From contig NZ_LAQP01000001.1 of assembly GCF_000971965.1 (NCBI RefSeq), positions 682,001 to 746,000 of the forward strand: DNA of 64,000 nt, in the 5' to 3' direction. Origin of the DNA: Paenibacillus wulumuqiensis (GTDB lineage Bacteria > Bacillota > Bacilli > Paenibacillales > Paenibacillaceae). Of this stretch, positions 9,412 through 18,301 are shown one piece after another. Each line of letters starts with the position of its first letter. The first letter of the stretch is position 1. A program made the position numbers and the translations under genes. The notes beneath the pieces are model-generated. The model saw nothing but the letters and a program-made list of their open reading frames with translations, was not told where the DNA came from and did no database searches.

Positions 9412-10044
9412 TCAGGGATTCAGTTCAGCCAACCGGGCACCTACCCGTCCGACAGCGACTCCTTTGAGCGGAGCTCCCTCCGAAGTGAAATTTACATAAT
9501 AGTTACCTGATTCCCACGGCGTTGTTTTGTAAATCGACCAGATACTTCCGCCTTGAATGCTAATGATACTGTCGGGGATCAGCTCGCCGGTTGGCGAATC
9601 TTTGGAAAGGGAAATCGCCATACGCTGCTTGCCTGCATTTTTCACCCATATTTTAACAAATCCATAACCCTCTGGTATATGAAAAGGCTGGGACATTTGA
9701 GTGTCGGATAACTGTTTCACAAACACCGTTTTGGTGGATTGCGGCGGTGCATTGAGCTTGTCTTTTTTCAGCATGGGAAAGGACTTTTCATGCTGGAATC
9801 TCATCGCGTTGACCCCTGTACCTCCACCTATGCCGTAATCCAAAAGAGCAGGTTTTTCTTCAGCAGGTGCCAAAGACGAAGCTGCAGCGACTGGTACTTG
9901 CTGCGCTGCCTTTTGAGCAGGACTATAAAAGACCAGCAGCAGAACGAGCGCAATTACTGCTGTCAGGGTCAGACTTGTATATATGTACGCTTTTCGGTTT
10001 GGCTTCGGGCTTTGCTGTTTGGTGCTCAATTTCTTCTTTTCCAT
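9412..10044 (-). CDS. Hypothetical membrane-anchored extracytoplasmic protein
   Basis: Unrecognised protein of 210 residues. A short basic cytoplasmic N-terminus (KKKLSTKQQSPKPNRK) is followed by one membrane segment at about residues 20-41 and an outside domain that ends in a probable beta-sandwich (PEGYGFVKIWVKNAGKQRMAISLSK, ESGNYYVNFTSEG). No Cys lipobox is seen. It stands alone with its own terminator downstream, and its upstream region holds a 15-bp palindrome at 10140-10154. No function is proposed. Confidence 0.75.
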   Translation of the reverse strand: MEKKKLSTKQQSPKPNRKAYIYTSLTLTAVIALVLLLVFYSPAQKAAQQVPVAAASSLAPAEEKPALLDYGIGGGTGVNAMRFQHEKSFPMLKKDKLNAPPQSTKTVFVKQLSDTQMSQPFHIPEGYGFVKIWVKNAGKQRMAISLSKDSPTGELIPDSIISIQGGSIWSIYKTTPWESGNYYVNFTSEGAPLKGVAVGRVGARLAELNP

Positions 10045-10139
10045 AATAAGTATTCCTGCTTTCTGTTTATCAATTGTAAAGGCTCAAATTCTACAAAGTT
10101 ATAATGCGGTTAATCATGCTTCTCCTTTCTTTACTATCC

Positions 10140-10154
10140 AACTAAAAATTAGTT
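10140..10154. promoter_or_regulatory. Candidate operator palindrome AACTAAAAATTAGTT
   Basis: An inverted repeat with 6-bp arms (AACTAA / TTAGTT) and a 3-base spacer lies in the AT-rich gap between the divergent genes at 10044 (minus) and 10436 (plus). Its size and setting fit a dimeric repressor such as MarR or TetR types, but no regulator is nearby. The rest of the 391-base gap holds a GCGTAT/ATACGC hairpin at about 10243-10266 and the promoter described next. Confidence 0.35.
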
Positions 10155-10356
10155 ATTTATGTATAATTTATATTTTTTATCGGTGTGTTGTCAATTTCCA
10201 CAGATATGCTGATTTGGAACAACGAGGATGCAGATGGTCCGCGCGTATCGTTTATATTTTTATACGCCATGGTGGTTTATGGATATGAATAAGCCTTATC
10301 ATCAAGGATTCTGCGGCAAAAAACCGTCTTCCTTCTACTAGAGAAAGCCAGAATGA

Positions 10357-10365
10357 TGCTATAAT
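10357..10365 (+). promoter_or_regulatory. Extended -10 promoter for the ABC ATPase operon
   Basis: TGCTATAAT is a perfect extended -10 element (TGnTATAAT) about 70 bases upstream of the TTG start at 10436. No clear -35 box is seen, as is usual for extended -10 promoters. Confidence 0.6.
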
Positions 10366-10435
10366 TTGTAATACATCCAGAGCAGCACGTTCAACGAGCC
10401 GCTTAACCTTTTATTGACCCGAAGGAGTGAACATC

Positions 10436-11248
10436 TTGATTATTGATATCCAGCATGCCAGTTGGCGGCGCGAACAGAGTATGATTATTAACGATATTTC
10501 CTGGCAGGTACAGCCCGGGGAACACTGGTGCCTGCTTGGTCTCAACGGCTCCGGCAAGACGACCCTGCTCAATATGATCAACGGATACATATGGCCCACT
10601 ACCGGGACCATCAGTGTACTGGGCGAGAAGTTCGGCGAAGTCGATCTGCGCGAACATCGCAAACGGATCGGCTGGGTCAGCACATCGCTGCAGCAGCGTC
10701 TGCATGGACGGGATACGGCAGAGAATATCGTATTAAGCGGTAAATTCGCCTCAATCGGCATCTACACCCAGGTCGAGGATAGCGACCGGGAGCAGGCTCT
10801 GCAGCTGATGCGTCAGCTGGATGCAGAGCGTCTGATCGGCCGCACTTATGGTACCCTCTCCCAGGGAGAGCGGCAGCGCATTCTGATCGCACGTGCGCTG
10901 ATGGCTTCGCCGGATCTGCTGATCCTGGATGAACCGTGCACCGGTCTGGATATTTTCGCGAGAGACCAGCTGCTGCAGCGGGTGCAGACGATTACGATGC
11001 AGGATCACGCTCCTACCCTGCTGTATGTGACGCATCATATTGAAGAGATCATGCCCTGCTTTAACAAAACGATGCTGCTGCGTGACGGCCAGGTATTTGC
11101 CGCCGGTCATACAGCAGATATGCTGGATTCACAGCGGCTGAGTGACTTCTTCACCGCCCCTGTCGAAGTACGTCCCGAGCCGGGCGATCGGTATTCGATC
11201 CGTCTGACCGGTCCTTTCACCACCATGCCTGAAAAGGCAGCAGAATAA
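10436..11248 (+). CDS. ABC transporter ATP-binding protein (YlmA-like)
   Basis: ATPase subunit of about 270 residues with Walker A (GLNGSGKTTLL), signature LSQGERQRILIARAL, Walker B (LLILDEPCTGLD) and the switch His in YVTHHIEE. It resembles B. subtilis YlmA, an orphan ABC ATPase. The TTG at 10436 is chosen because AAGGAG lies 8 bases upstream; the in-frame GTG at 10427 overlaps that site and cannot use it. No permease is encoded next to it, so its partner is unknown. An aldo/keto reductase and a peptidase gene follow with short gaps, suggesting one operon. Confidence 0.88.
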   Translation: MIIDIQHASWRREQSMIINDISWQVQPGEHWCLLGLNGSGKTTLLNMINGYIWPTTGTISVLGEKFGEVDLREHRKRIGWVSTSLQQRLHGRDTAENIVLSGKFASIGIYTQVEDSDREQALQLMRQLDAERLIGRTYGTLSQGERQRILIARALMASPDLLILDEPCTGLDIFARDQLLQRVQTITMQDHAPTLLYVTHHIEEIMPCFNKTMLLRDGQVFAAGHTADMLDSQRLSDFFTAPVEVRPEPGDRYSIRLTGPFTTMPEKAAE

Positions 11249-11286
11249 TCATCTCATGACTTGACTTGTGGAGGGAGCATTTACAC

Positions 11287-12267
11287 ATGATGAAATATCA
11301 CTATCTGGGACGAAGCGGGCTGCAGGTGTCCCTGCTCGGACTGGGCACCAATTCCTTTGGCAAGCGTGCCGACAAAAAAACGTCCATTCAAATACTGCAC
11401 GCCGCTATTGACAGCGGCATCAACTTTATCGATACAGCCAATATTTATGCGGGAACCGCCTCCGAACGGATTATCGGGGAAGGACTCAAAAACGGCAAAC
11501 GGCATGACGTGATCCTCGCGACCAAAGCCGGACTGCCGCGCGGCGATTCACCCAATCAGCGCGGCTCGTCCCGCTATCATCTGCAGCGTGAACTGGATGA
11601 CAGCCTGAAGCGTCTGCAGACGGATTATATCGACCTTTATCAGATTCATACATTTGATCCGTATACTCCCCTGGATGAGACGCTGCGCACGCTGGAGCAT
11701 ATGGTTCAGGCCGGCAAGGTACGCTATATCGGCGCTTCCAATTATGCCGCCTGGGAACTGATGAAGGCGCTGAGCATCAGCGATCGGCTGAAGCTGGAGC
11801 GGTTCGTATCCATTCAGACGTCCTATTCGCTGGCTGATCGTACGCCGGAGCAGGAGCTGATGCCGCTCTGCCTGGACCAGGGCGTCGGTATTATTCCTTA
11901 TTTCCCACTGGCCGGAGGCATTCTCACCGGTAAATATTCACAGGAGGATGAAGCCCCCGCCGGATCGCGGGCGGATAAGGACCCTTCCTTTAACCGTCTG
12001 CTGACCGGAGAGCGAATCGGTCTCGCTGATGGCATCAGCTGGTGTGCACGCTCGCTGTCCATCGACCCGGCCGTTCTGTCGCTCGCCTGGCTGATGAAGC
12101 AGCCTGCCGTATCAAGTATTATTGCAGGCGCAACATCGGTGGAACAGCTGAACAATAACCTGAACAGTATCGAACTGGTATTAAGCGATGATGTTATGGC
12201 CGAGCTGGAGCGGTTAAGCAAGCCTTTCCGTTACAGTGAACCGTTCGCCACCTATCGTCTGTTATAA
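11287..12267 (+). CDS. Aldo/keto reductase
   Basis: NAD(P)H-dependent aldo/keto reductase of 326 residues with the TIM-barrel fold of the family. The catalytic tetrad is visible: Asp and Tyr in IDTANIYAGTASE, Lys in LATKAGL, and His in YQIHTFDP. The C-terminal part (SIIAGATSVEQLNNNL) is the usual cofactor-binding region. The ATG at 11287 is chosen because GGAGGG stands about 11 bases upstream. It lies 38 bases after the ABC ATPase and 32 bases before the LD-carboxypeptidase. The substrate cannot be inferred. Confidence 0.9.
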   Translation: MMKYHYLGRSGLQVSLLGLGTNSFGKRADKKTSIQILHAAIDSGINFIDTANIYAGTASERIIGEGLKNGKRHDVILATKAGLPRGDSPNQRGSSRYHLQRELDDSLKRLQTDYIDLYQIHTFDPYTPLDETLRTLEHMVQAGKVRYIGASNYAAWELMKALSISDRLKLERFVSIQTSYSLADRTPEQELMPLCLDQGVGIIPYFPLAGGILTGKYSQEDEAPAGSRADKDPSFNRLLTGERIGLADGISWCARSLSIDPAVLSLAWLMKQPAVSSIIAGATSVEQLNNNLNSIELVLSDDVMAELERLSKPFRYSEPFATYRLL

Positions 12268-12299
12268 AACACATTCATTACGAGGAGGCTGCACCCATT

Positions 12300-13388
12300 A
12301 TGGAATATATCCCGGATCGTTATTCGTCTGCAGAGAACGGCTTTACCTATCCGTCATCCCAAATGATCTACCCTGCTCCGCTGCGCCCCGGTGACCGGAT
12401 TGCCATTACTGCACCGTCCAGCGGAGTGAATCCCGAGTACCATCATCTGCTGCACCGGACGCGCGATTATCTGGAGCAGGCCGGATATGAAGTAACTCTT
12501 GGCAAGAGCATATGGACCAACGATAAATGCGTTAGTCTGCCCAAAGCCGAGCGTGCCGCAGAACTGCAGACTTTTCTGCTGGATGAGCAGGTAAAAGCGA
12601 TCATTCCGCCATGGGGCGGGGAATTCCTGATGGAACTGCTGCCGCTGCTGGACTGGGATCGTATTCGTCAGCAGCCGCCTACCTGGATTCTAGGCTTCTC
12701 GGATATTAGCACATTGACTTTTGTCTATACCCTGCAGACCGGATACGCTTCCGCGCATGGTCCGGGTGCAGTCGATATCTCGGGCTCCGATGATTCGACG
12801 ACAGCTAAATGGCAGGAGATGCTCACGGCACTGGCCGGGCAGCAGGTGGAGCAGCGCTCCTCCAGCCATCATCAGACCGTCAGCGACCGCAGCCGTCCCG
12901 GTTACAATCTGGATACGCCAACCGATTGGCACATTCTGGGGCAGGAGGATCAGCCGAATACGTCCTTGCAGTTCTCCGGTCGTCTGATTGGCGGCTGTAT
13001 GGACGTCATCACCCCGTTAATCGGTACATCATGGGCTCCGGTCAATGAGTTCATCGAACATTACGGTGCCTCCGACGGTATGATCTGGTACCTGGAGAGC
13101 TGCGAAATGAATGCTGGTGACATCTACCGCCATCTCTGGCAGATGGATCAGGCAGGCTGGTTCCGTCATGCCCGGGGTATATTGATCGGCAGACCGGCCG
13201 GCTACTCGGCACTGGGCAATTTCGAATTGACCGATGCGCTGCAGCAGGTATTTGGCGATCTGGAGATTCCGGTGGTCTATGGCATGGATATCGGTCATAT
13301 TCCTCCCCAGCTGACACTCGTGAATGGCGCTTCGGCAGTAGTGAATGTCCGATCGGGACAGGGCACTATCGTTCAGACACTGGATTAA
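12300..13388 (+). CDS. LD-carboxypeptidase, S66 family (LdcA/MccF-like)
   Basis: Serine peptidase of the S66 family, 362 residues. Members cleave the L,D-bond of muropeptide tetrapeptides during wall recycling, or inactivate microcin C-like toxins (MccF). The nucleophilic Ser is in LGFSDIST; the Ser-Glu-His triad is completed by a Glu near LESCEMN and His in DIGHIPPQLTL. The N-terminal part is the usual start (LRPGDRIAITAPSSG). GAGGAGG precedes the ATG. There is no signal peptide, so it acts in the cytoplasm. Which of the two roles applies is open; there is no microcin-like gene nearby. Confidence 0.88.
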   Translation: MEYIPDRYSSAENGFTYPSSQMIYPAPLRPGDRIAITAPSSGVNPEYHHLLHRTRDYLEQAGYEVTLGKSIWTNDKCVSLPKAERAAELQTFLLDEQVKAIIPPWGGEFLMELLPLLDWDRIRQQPPTWILGFSDISTLTFVYTLQTGYASAHGPGAVDISGSDDSTTAKWQEMLTALAGQQVEQRSSSHHQTVSDRSRPGYNLDTPTDWHILGQEDQPNTSLQFSGRLIGGCMDVITPLIGTSWAPVNEFIEHYGASDGMIWYLESCEMNAGDIYRHLWQMDQAGWFRHARGILIGRPAGYSALGNFELTDALQQVFGDLEIPVVYGMDIGHIPPQLTLVNGASAVVNVRSGQGTIVQTLD

Positions 13389-13424
13389 GTCATATCCCGG
13401 TTCAGATCGGCGGGACATACAAAT

Positions 13425-13463
13425 ACAGCAGCAGTCGGTACTGATTACGCCGGCTGCTGCTGT
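13425..13463 (+). terminator. Possible terminator hairpin after the LD-carboxypeptidase
   Basis: Ten-base arms ACAGCAGCAG and CTGCTGCTGT form a strong hairpin 37 bases after the stop codon. The T-tract is poor (GTTATCA), so termination may be partial. Confidence 0.5.
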
Positions 13464-13508
13464 GTTATCATGATCCGCGGCAACAAATCCAGAGCGAAAT
13501 GGCTGCAT

Positions 13509-13537
13509 TTCATAATATTCCGTATTGATGGTACAAT
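13509..13537 (+). promoter_or_regulatory. Sigma-A type promoter of the MFS gene
   Basis: TTCATA, a 17-base spacer, and TACAAT match the sigma-A consensus 4/6 and 5/6. The expected start is near 13544, about 30 bases before the TTG start codon. Confidence 0.6.
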
Positions 13538-13574
13538 AGGCTGATTGGTTTTTACAGGACAGGAGGAGTTCCGT

Positions 13575-14867
13575 TTGCGCGCGATCTTATCATTTCTGAC
13601 AGAGGTACGGAACTGGCCGCGCAATGTGCGGCTTTTTTTCTGGGCGAATCTGCTTTACCAGATCGGTAACGGCATGTTCAGTGTACTTTACAATCTATAC
13701 ATACAGGGTCTGGGTTATCCGGATGCGATGAATGGACATATTATTAGCATTCAGTCGCTTGCAACCGCTATCTTATTCATCCCGGTCGGTCTGCTGGGCG
13801 ACCGGTTCAGCCGTAAAAAGCTGCTGGCACTCGGTGCGCTGTTCAGTGGTATTTTCTTTGTCGGCCGCTCTTTTGCGATGCAAAATGATACACTGCTTCT
13901 GCTGGCGGTCTGTTCAGGGATATTTGCCGCTATTTTTCAGGTGATGGCTATTCCCTTTCTCGCGGAAAATGTATCTCGTTCCCAACGTCTACGCATGTTC
14001 AGCTTCTATTCCTCGCTCGTGCTGGCCGCGCAGGTTATCGGCAATACGGGGGGCGGTGTACTGGCAGATGCGCTGCATGCCTCGGGATTCAGCTATGTCA
14101 CCAGTCTGCAATTTGTGCTGGTCGTCGGCAGTGTAGCGACGCTGCTGGCGTTTATACCGATGATCTTTGTCATGGAAAAGCCTGTTCCTCCCGAGTCCGC
14201 CAAAGCTTCTGCTGCCGATTCGGCAGCCATTCCGGCGATTGCCACGAATACTGCTGCCAACAATAAGGCTTCTTCCGATATGAAGTTTATCAGCCGCTTC
14301 ATGCTGGCACAGCTGCTGACCGGATTGGGATCAGGACTGGTCGTTCCTTATCTGAACCTGTATTTCACCAATCGATTCGATGTCTCCCTGACCTCGATGA
14401 GTATTCTGATCTCACTCGGTCAGCTGATGACGATTGTCTCCATGCTGCTTGGCCCGGCACTGGCAGCTCGGATCGGTACCGTGCGGGCTGTGGTTGCTTT
14501 TCAGATGCTGTCGCTGCCGTTCCTGCTGTTGACCGGATTTACCAATGTGCTGCTCGTGGCTTCCATCAGCTTCCTGTTCCGACAGGCACTGATGAATGCA
14601 GCGAATCCACTGCAATCGTCGATCATGGTCGATCGTGTCTCGGACAAACGCCGCAGCATCGCCAACTCGCTCATGCAGACCGTATTCATGCTCGGCTGGG
14701 CAACGATGGGTCCGGTACAATCCTATCTGGTGACCGGTTATGGCACGTACTGGGGCTATGCGATTACGTTTAGCATTACCGGGGTACTGTATATAGCCTC
14801 TTCGCTGCTCTATTACTTTATGTTCCGTCAGCCGCCTGCTCATGAGACAGTCGGTCATAGTAAATGA
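13575..14867 (+). CDS. MFS transporter
   Basis: Major facilitator superfamily protein of about 430 residues with 12 hydrophobic segments and the loop 2-3 signature (GLLGDRFSRKKLLALG). The TTG at 13575 is chosen because AGGAGGAG stands just upstream; an earlier in-frame TTG at 13545 lacks a site. A Ser/Ala-rich stretch near residue 215 (SAKASAADSAAIPAIAT) is the central cytoplasmic loop. It has its own promoter and probably exports a small molecule; the substrate is unknown. Confidence 0.88.
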   Translation: MRAILSFLTEVRNWPRNVRLFFWANLLYQIGNGMFSVLYNLYIQGLGYPDAMNGHIISIQSLATAILFIPVGLLGDRFSRKKLLALGALFSGIFFVGRSFAMQNDTLLLLAVCSGIFAAIFQVMAIPFLAENVSRSQRLRMFSFYSSLVLAAQVIGNTGGGVLADALHASGFSYVTSLQFVLVVGSVATLLAFIPMIFVMEKPVPPESAKASAADSAAIPAIATNTAANNKASSDMKFISRFMLAQLLTGLGSGLVVPYLNLYFTNRFDVSLTSMSILISLGQLMTIVSMLLGPALAARIGTVRAVVAFQMLSLPFLLLTGFTNVLLVASISFLFRQALMNAANPLQSSIMVDRVSDKRRSIANSLMQTVFMLGWATMGPVQSYLVTGYGTYWGYAITFSITGVLYIASSLLYYFMFRQPPAHETVGHSK

Positions 14868-14965
14868 CAAAACTTCCAGACTAGACAGCTGCCTATACTA
14901 CTTCAACGGACATCTGCATGTATGGAGACGATTGCTGTACCCATCTATATTCGGAACAGTCAGGG

Positions 14966-15445
14966 TTATCTACGCCAACCAAGCCGCTGGATTCCACTCC
15001 ACAGCATGTACCCGATCCAGGCGCCCAGCGTATTCAGCCAGATATCATCGATATCAAATGTTCCCCGCCGGGACAGCATCTGCATGACTTCTACTACAAA
15101 GATGCAGCATACAAACCCGACCAGAAAACGCCGCAGCTTAACCCGACGAATCCAGGGTACCAGCAGTCCAAAAGGTACAAACACACCTATATTACCGAGC
15201 AGATTAATCAGCCGATCCAGCGGACTGCCCACCCGCAGTGTCGCAAAATCGATCACGGTTCGAAAAGGAACCAAGTTATACCGATAGGGTGCTCCCGGAT
15301 GATCGGTTCGTCCGAATCCGAAAAACATCCAGTAGAACAGCAGCAAGGTATACCCTGCCAGCAGCAGAATCGGCAGAACGGAAAGTTTATTGGCACTTGC
15401 GGATGCTTTTTGTTTATTTTGAATACGTTGTTGATCTGTGTTCAT
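14966..15445 (-). CDS. VanZ family protein
   Basis: Membrane protein of 159 residues of the VanZ-like family, with about four membrane segments and the typical motifs YNLVPFRTV, NLLGNIGVFVPFGLL and DIDDIWLNTLGAWIGY. VanZ of Enterococcus gives low-level teicoplanin resistance, but most family members have no known role. It starts 28 bases after the Nudix gene stop and is probably in the same transcript. Confidence 0.9.
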   Translation of the reverse strand: MNTDQQRIQNKQKASASANKLSVLPILLLAGYTLLLFYWMFFGFGRTDHPGAPYRYNLVPFRTVIDFATLRVGSPLDRLINLLGNIGVFVPFGLLVPWIRRVKLRRFLVGFVCCIFVVEVMQMLSRRGTFDIDDIWLNTLGAWIGYMLWSGIQRLGWRR

Positions 15446-15473
15446 GTCTATTCCCTTTCTGATCGTATGTAGT

Positions 15474-16004
15474 CTATGTCCGAATCAAATGATGCAGCGG
15501 AGACTCGTATGTTCTGCCCTCTTGCTCCGCGAGCAGAAGTTCCAGCAGATTGGACGGAACGAGAACGGCTGACGTATCCTGCTGAATCTCTCTCAGCGTC
15601 TTCCATACGGCTGTGTACGTATGATCTCCTTCTACACCTGTGATATGCGGCTGTTTGTACAGCGACTGATCTTTTAGGCTGGCTGTGTAGATAAAGCATA
15701 ACTCATTTGCTTTTATAACCGTATCTTCGGCTGGCTGAGCTGCCTGAGCACTCTGTTCAGCCGCTTCATGAGCCGGAATTTCGTAATGATTTTCGATAAT
15801 GTAACGGAGCACCGGATCGACAAGATCCGCTCCGATCTCTTCTCTGACTTCCCGGATAACGGTCTGACGACTGTGCTCACCCGGCTCCATCGTACCGCCT
15901 ACCGGACGATACATGATGCGCCCGCTGCTTTTCAGAAGCGTTTCCTGAAATAAGTAATGATCATTATACTGTATCAGACAAAGACAGGTAGTTCGTATGC
16001 CCAT
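15474..16004 (-). CDS. Nudix hydrolase
   Basis: Nudix family hydrolase of 176 residues. The Nudix box is complete: GTMEPGEHSRQTVIREVREE followed by IG, with the metal-binding Glu residues in REVREE. It begins MGIRTTCLCLIQYNDHYLFQ. The ATG at 16004 is preferred to a longer frame because TGGAGGTG lies just before it. A Gln/Ala-rich insert (HEAAEQSAQAAQPAED) lies after the Nudix box. It probably hydrolyses a nucleoside diphosphate derivative; the substrate is not predictable. Confidence 0.88.
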   Translation of the reverse strand: MGIRTTCLCLIQYNDHYLFQETLLKSSGRIMYRPVGGTMEPGEHSRQTVIREVREEIGADLVDPVLRYIIENHYEIPAHEAAEQSAQAAQPAEDTVIKANELCFIYTASLKDQSLYKQPHITGVEGDHTYTAVWKTLREIQQDTSAVLVPSNLLELLLAEQEGRTYESPLHHLIRT

Positions 16005-16202
16005 CACACACCTCCATGTTGACTGCAGATTGCTCTGTTCCAAGCAGGTAACTGAGAGTCTCAGACTGAAAACGGTAACCCGCTTCACTTCGCAAAATTC
16101 GCTTTTTAGTCTTCTTGACGTCCTTCTGGCGGACAATGAACAGCTGAGATCATTTATACTTTTCCGTATCTATTTCATGCGCCTGTTAATCTCCCTATGC
16201 AC

Positions 16203-16754
16203 CTATGGGAGGAGGACGTTCAAATCTTTCCAGCCCAGTGTAACTTCCCTGTGCAGTCTGCCGCCGACCCTGATCGTTTGTTCCGACAGAGGCATCGCAC
16301 CCAGATGACGGTAGAAGTCCACAGCCGGGTTATCTTTTAGAGCCTCGATAATCGCAGCCCGATATCCCCCTTCATACAGCAGCCGGGCCATATGCTGGAG
16401 CAGCTCGCGCCCGTAACCATTGCTCTGGGCAGATTGCAGCAAATACAGTGCATAGATCTCGGCATCATACAGATGATGAACCACCCGCTGACGGTTGGCT
16501 CCGCCGCTGATAAAGCCGGTAATCTCCCCCTGCTGCTCCAGCACGAGAATATAACGTCTGGACTCCGGTTCGCCCAGACTCCTGGCCCAGCCCTCTTCCC
16601 GCTGGGTAACGGATAACTGCTGTAAAAATTCCGCATCCATCATACCGGCATAAGTCGTCTGCCAACTGCTCACATGTACACGGGCAATGCCGTATTCATC
16701 ACCGGGACGAGCAGGACGAATCATATGGTTATCCCTGTGTCCATCCTTCATCAT
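16203..16754 (-). CDS. GNAT family N-acetyltransferase
   Basis: Acetyl-CoA dependent acyltransferase of 183 residues. The start of the fold is IRPARPGDEYGIARVHVSSWQTTYAG, and the acetyl-CoA loop is QSNGYGRELLQHMARLL, followed by IIEALKDNPAVDFYRHLGA. Its ATG overlaps the stop of the HD-Nudix gene (TAATG), so the two are translationally coupled. The acceptor substrate is unknown. Confidence 0.88.
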   Translation of the reverse strand: MMKDGHRDNHMIRPARPGDEYGIARVHVSSWQTTYAGMMDAEFLQQLSVTQREEGWARSLGEPESRRYILVLEQQGEITGFISGGANRQRVVHHLYDAEIYALYLLQSAQSNGYGRELLQHMARLLYEGGYRAAIIEALKDNPAVDFYRHLGAMPLSEQTIRVGGRLHREVTLGWKDLNVLLP

Positions 16755-17974
16755 TACAGCTCCGTTCCACGAGAATAGGCTGCGAATTGCTGCTGCCAGC
16801 AGTAATAACCCATCCGGTAAAAGTCGGCCAGATCGCTGCGCCCCGTACTGCGGAGACGCTCAACAGCTTCCTCTATATCCACCACATCGACCCGTGCCAC
16901 CTGTTCTCCATCCGGAGGATTGAGCGGCGCACCCTGCAGCCGTACCTGTCCATACCCGGCCAGACGAATAAAATGCGGATGTGGAATATACGGGCGGTAC
17001 GGGAGAGACGCAGCAGATTCACAATGGAAATAACCAAATACCTGGTAATCCAGCAGCATACCTCCCATCTCCTCTTCCACTTCTCGCTGCAGCGCATCCA
17101 GATAGGGTTCATCCTTTTCCAGTGTACCGCCCGGCAGTTCCCACCGCCCATCTTCCAGCTGGATCATGACCAGGCGATCGCCAACCATCGGGACGATGGA
17201 CACATTGCTGATCAGCGCTGTATCCAGTCCGGCAGGATCGATTCGCTCATGAAAACGCGCGGTCACCGGTCCCCAGTGAATATCTGCCGACAGCGCCGGA
17301 AGCGTTCGCAGATACTGGCGGCTTTGCACAGTTAATCTGGCCGCAATCAGCCATGGATGCAGCACGGGAATACCAGCGGTATCCGTCCATACATGCTCCA
17401 GATAGATCTGCACGGCTTCTTCCAGGGAACGGTCTGCCGCTTCGTTTATCTGATGTACATAAGGAGCGGTGTCACTGGATGTCCAGGAAAGCTTATCCGC
17501 GGCAAACAGCAGCTGATCCATCATTTCCATGTCTGCACGAAGTGTAGTATGGCAGCCGACCGCACTTAGCAGCTGCGGCTCCTTTAGCCCAAATACCTTT
17601 TCAATCAGCCGGCGGGACAACTGCTGGTGCAGAAGATAGGGCACTTTCCTTTCCTCCGGCAGGATCGGGATCTCATAGCGGGCAGCCAGTGTTAATTTAT
17701 GCTCATCCGGGATAACGGTGGCAATGTCATGCAGCCAGCCTCCCAGCAGCGCGATCCGGGCATCCAGCCCATATTGCTCCGCCAGCTGTACCGCCCGACG
17801 GGCGACCTGACAGCAGTGTACCCAGGTTGCCGGCTCCCTGTTATGTATAAAAAAGCGCTCCAGATATCCCGGTAGTGTCTCATTCTCCTGCAGAACCGGA
17901 AAATACAATTCCAGTTCGACCGGGATGTGGATATGCCGGAGCGGATAATCTTCGTTGCGGTATACCACGATCAT
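16754..17974 (-). CDS. HD domain (YqeK-like) and Nudix hydrolase fusion protein
   Basis: Two-domain hydrolase of 406 residues. Residues about 35-200 resemble the YqeK HD family (His in ATWVHCCQVARRA, HD pair in LGGWLHDIATVIP, then VGCHTTLRADMEMMDQLLFAADKLSW); YqeK enzymes split Ap4A symmetrically. Residues about 250-380 form a Nudix domain with a perfect box (GTLEKDEPYLDALQREVEEE followed by MG). Both domains keep their metal-binding residues, so both may be active. The pairing suggests clean-up of dinucleotide or NAD-like compounds, but this is inference. It is coupled to the GNAT gene downstream. Confidence 0.85.
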   Translation of the reverse strand: MIVVYRNEDYPLRHIHIPVELELYFPVLQENETLPGYLERFFIHNREPATWVHCCQVARRAVQLAEQYGLDARIALLGGWLHDIATVIPDEHKLTLAARYEIPILPEERKVPYLLHQQLSRRLIEKVFGLKEPQLLSAVGCHTTLRADMEMMDQLLFAADKLSWTSSDTAPYVHQINEAADRSLEEAVQIYLEHVWTDTAGIPVLHPWLIAARLTVQSRQYLRTLPALSADIHWGPVTARFHERIDPAGLDTALISNVSIVPMVGDRLVMIQLEDGRWELPGGTLEKDEPYLDALQREVEEEMGGMLLDYQVFGYFHCESAASLPYRPYIPHPHFIRLAGYGQVRLQGAPLNPPDGEQVARVDVVDIEEAVERLRSTGRSDLADFYRMGYYCWQQQFAAYSRGTEL

Positions 17975-18099
17975 CCTTCTCTCTGTAGGTTTGATTCAAT
18001 CAGCTTTTATGAAGCATGGACCATCTATTGTTATGATGCTATCTGTTTACCGAACAGGCTTATTATTAAGTCGATCATCTTCCTGTATCACATATAAAG

Positions 18100-18164
18100 A
18101 AACAGCCTGCCAACGGATTACTCAGGATTATATCAGAATCCATCGGTCCGGGGACAGGCTGTTT
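18100..18164 (-). terminator. Probable terminator downstream of the M3 oligopeptidase
   Basis: Ten-base arms AAACAGCCTG / CAGGCTGTTT enclose a smaller internal hairpin; on the minus strand TTTCTTTATA follows. It is 140 bases beyond the peptidase stop at 18302. I see nothing else in the 17975-18301 gap. Confidence 0.5.
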
Positions 18165-18301
18165 GGTTCAATCGGGCAAAAACCCGGCTAACGAGGATTA
18201 CCCGTTCTATCCCCTCTCCTGCCGGTTATCGTGCATTACAGCCACAACTATCCGTTCGGCTAAGGCCAGCTTCGGTACTCCATTTGATTCGGTACATTCA
18301 T

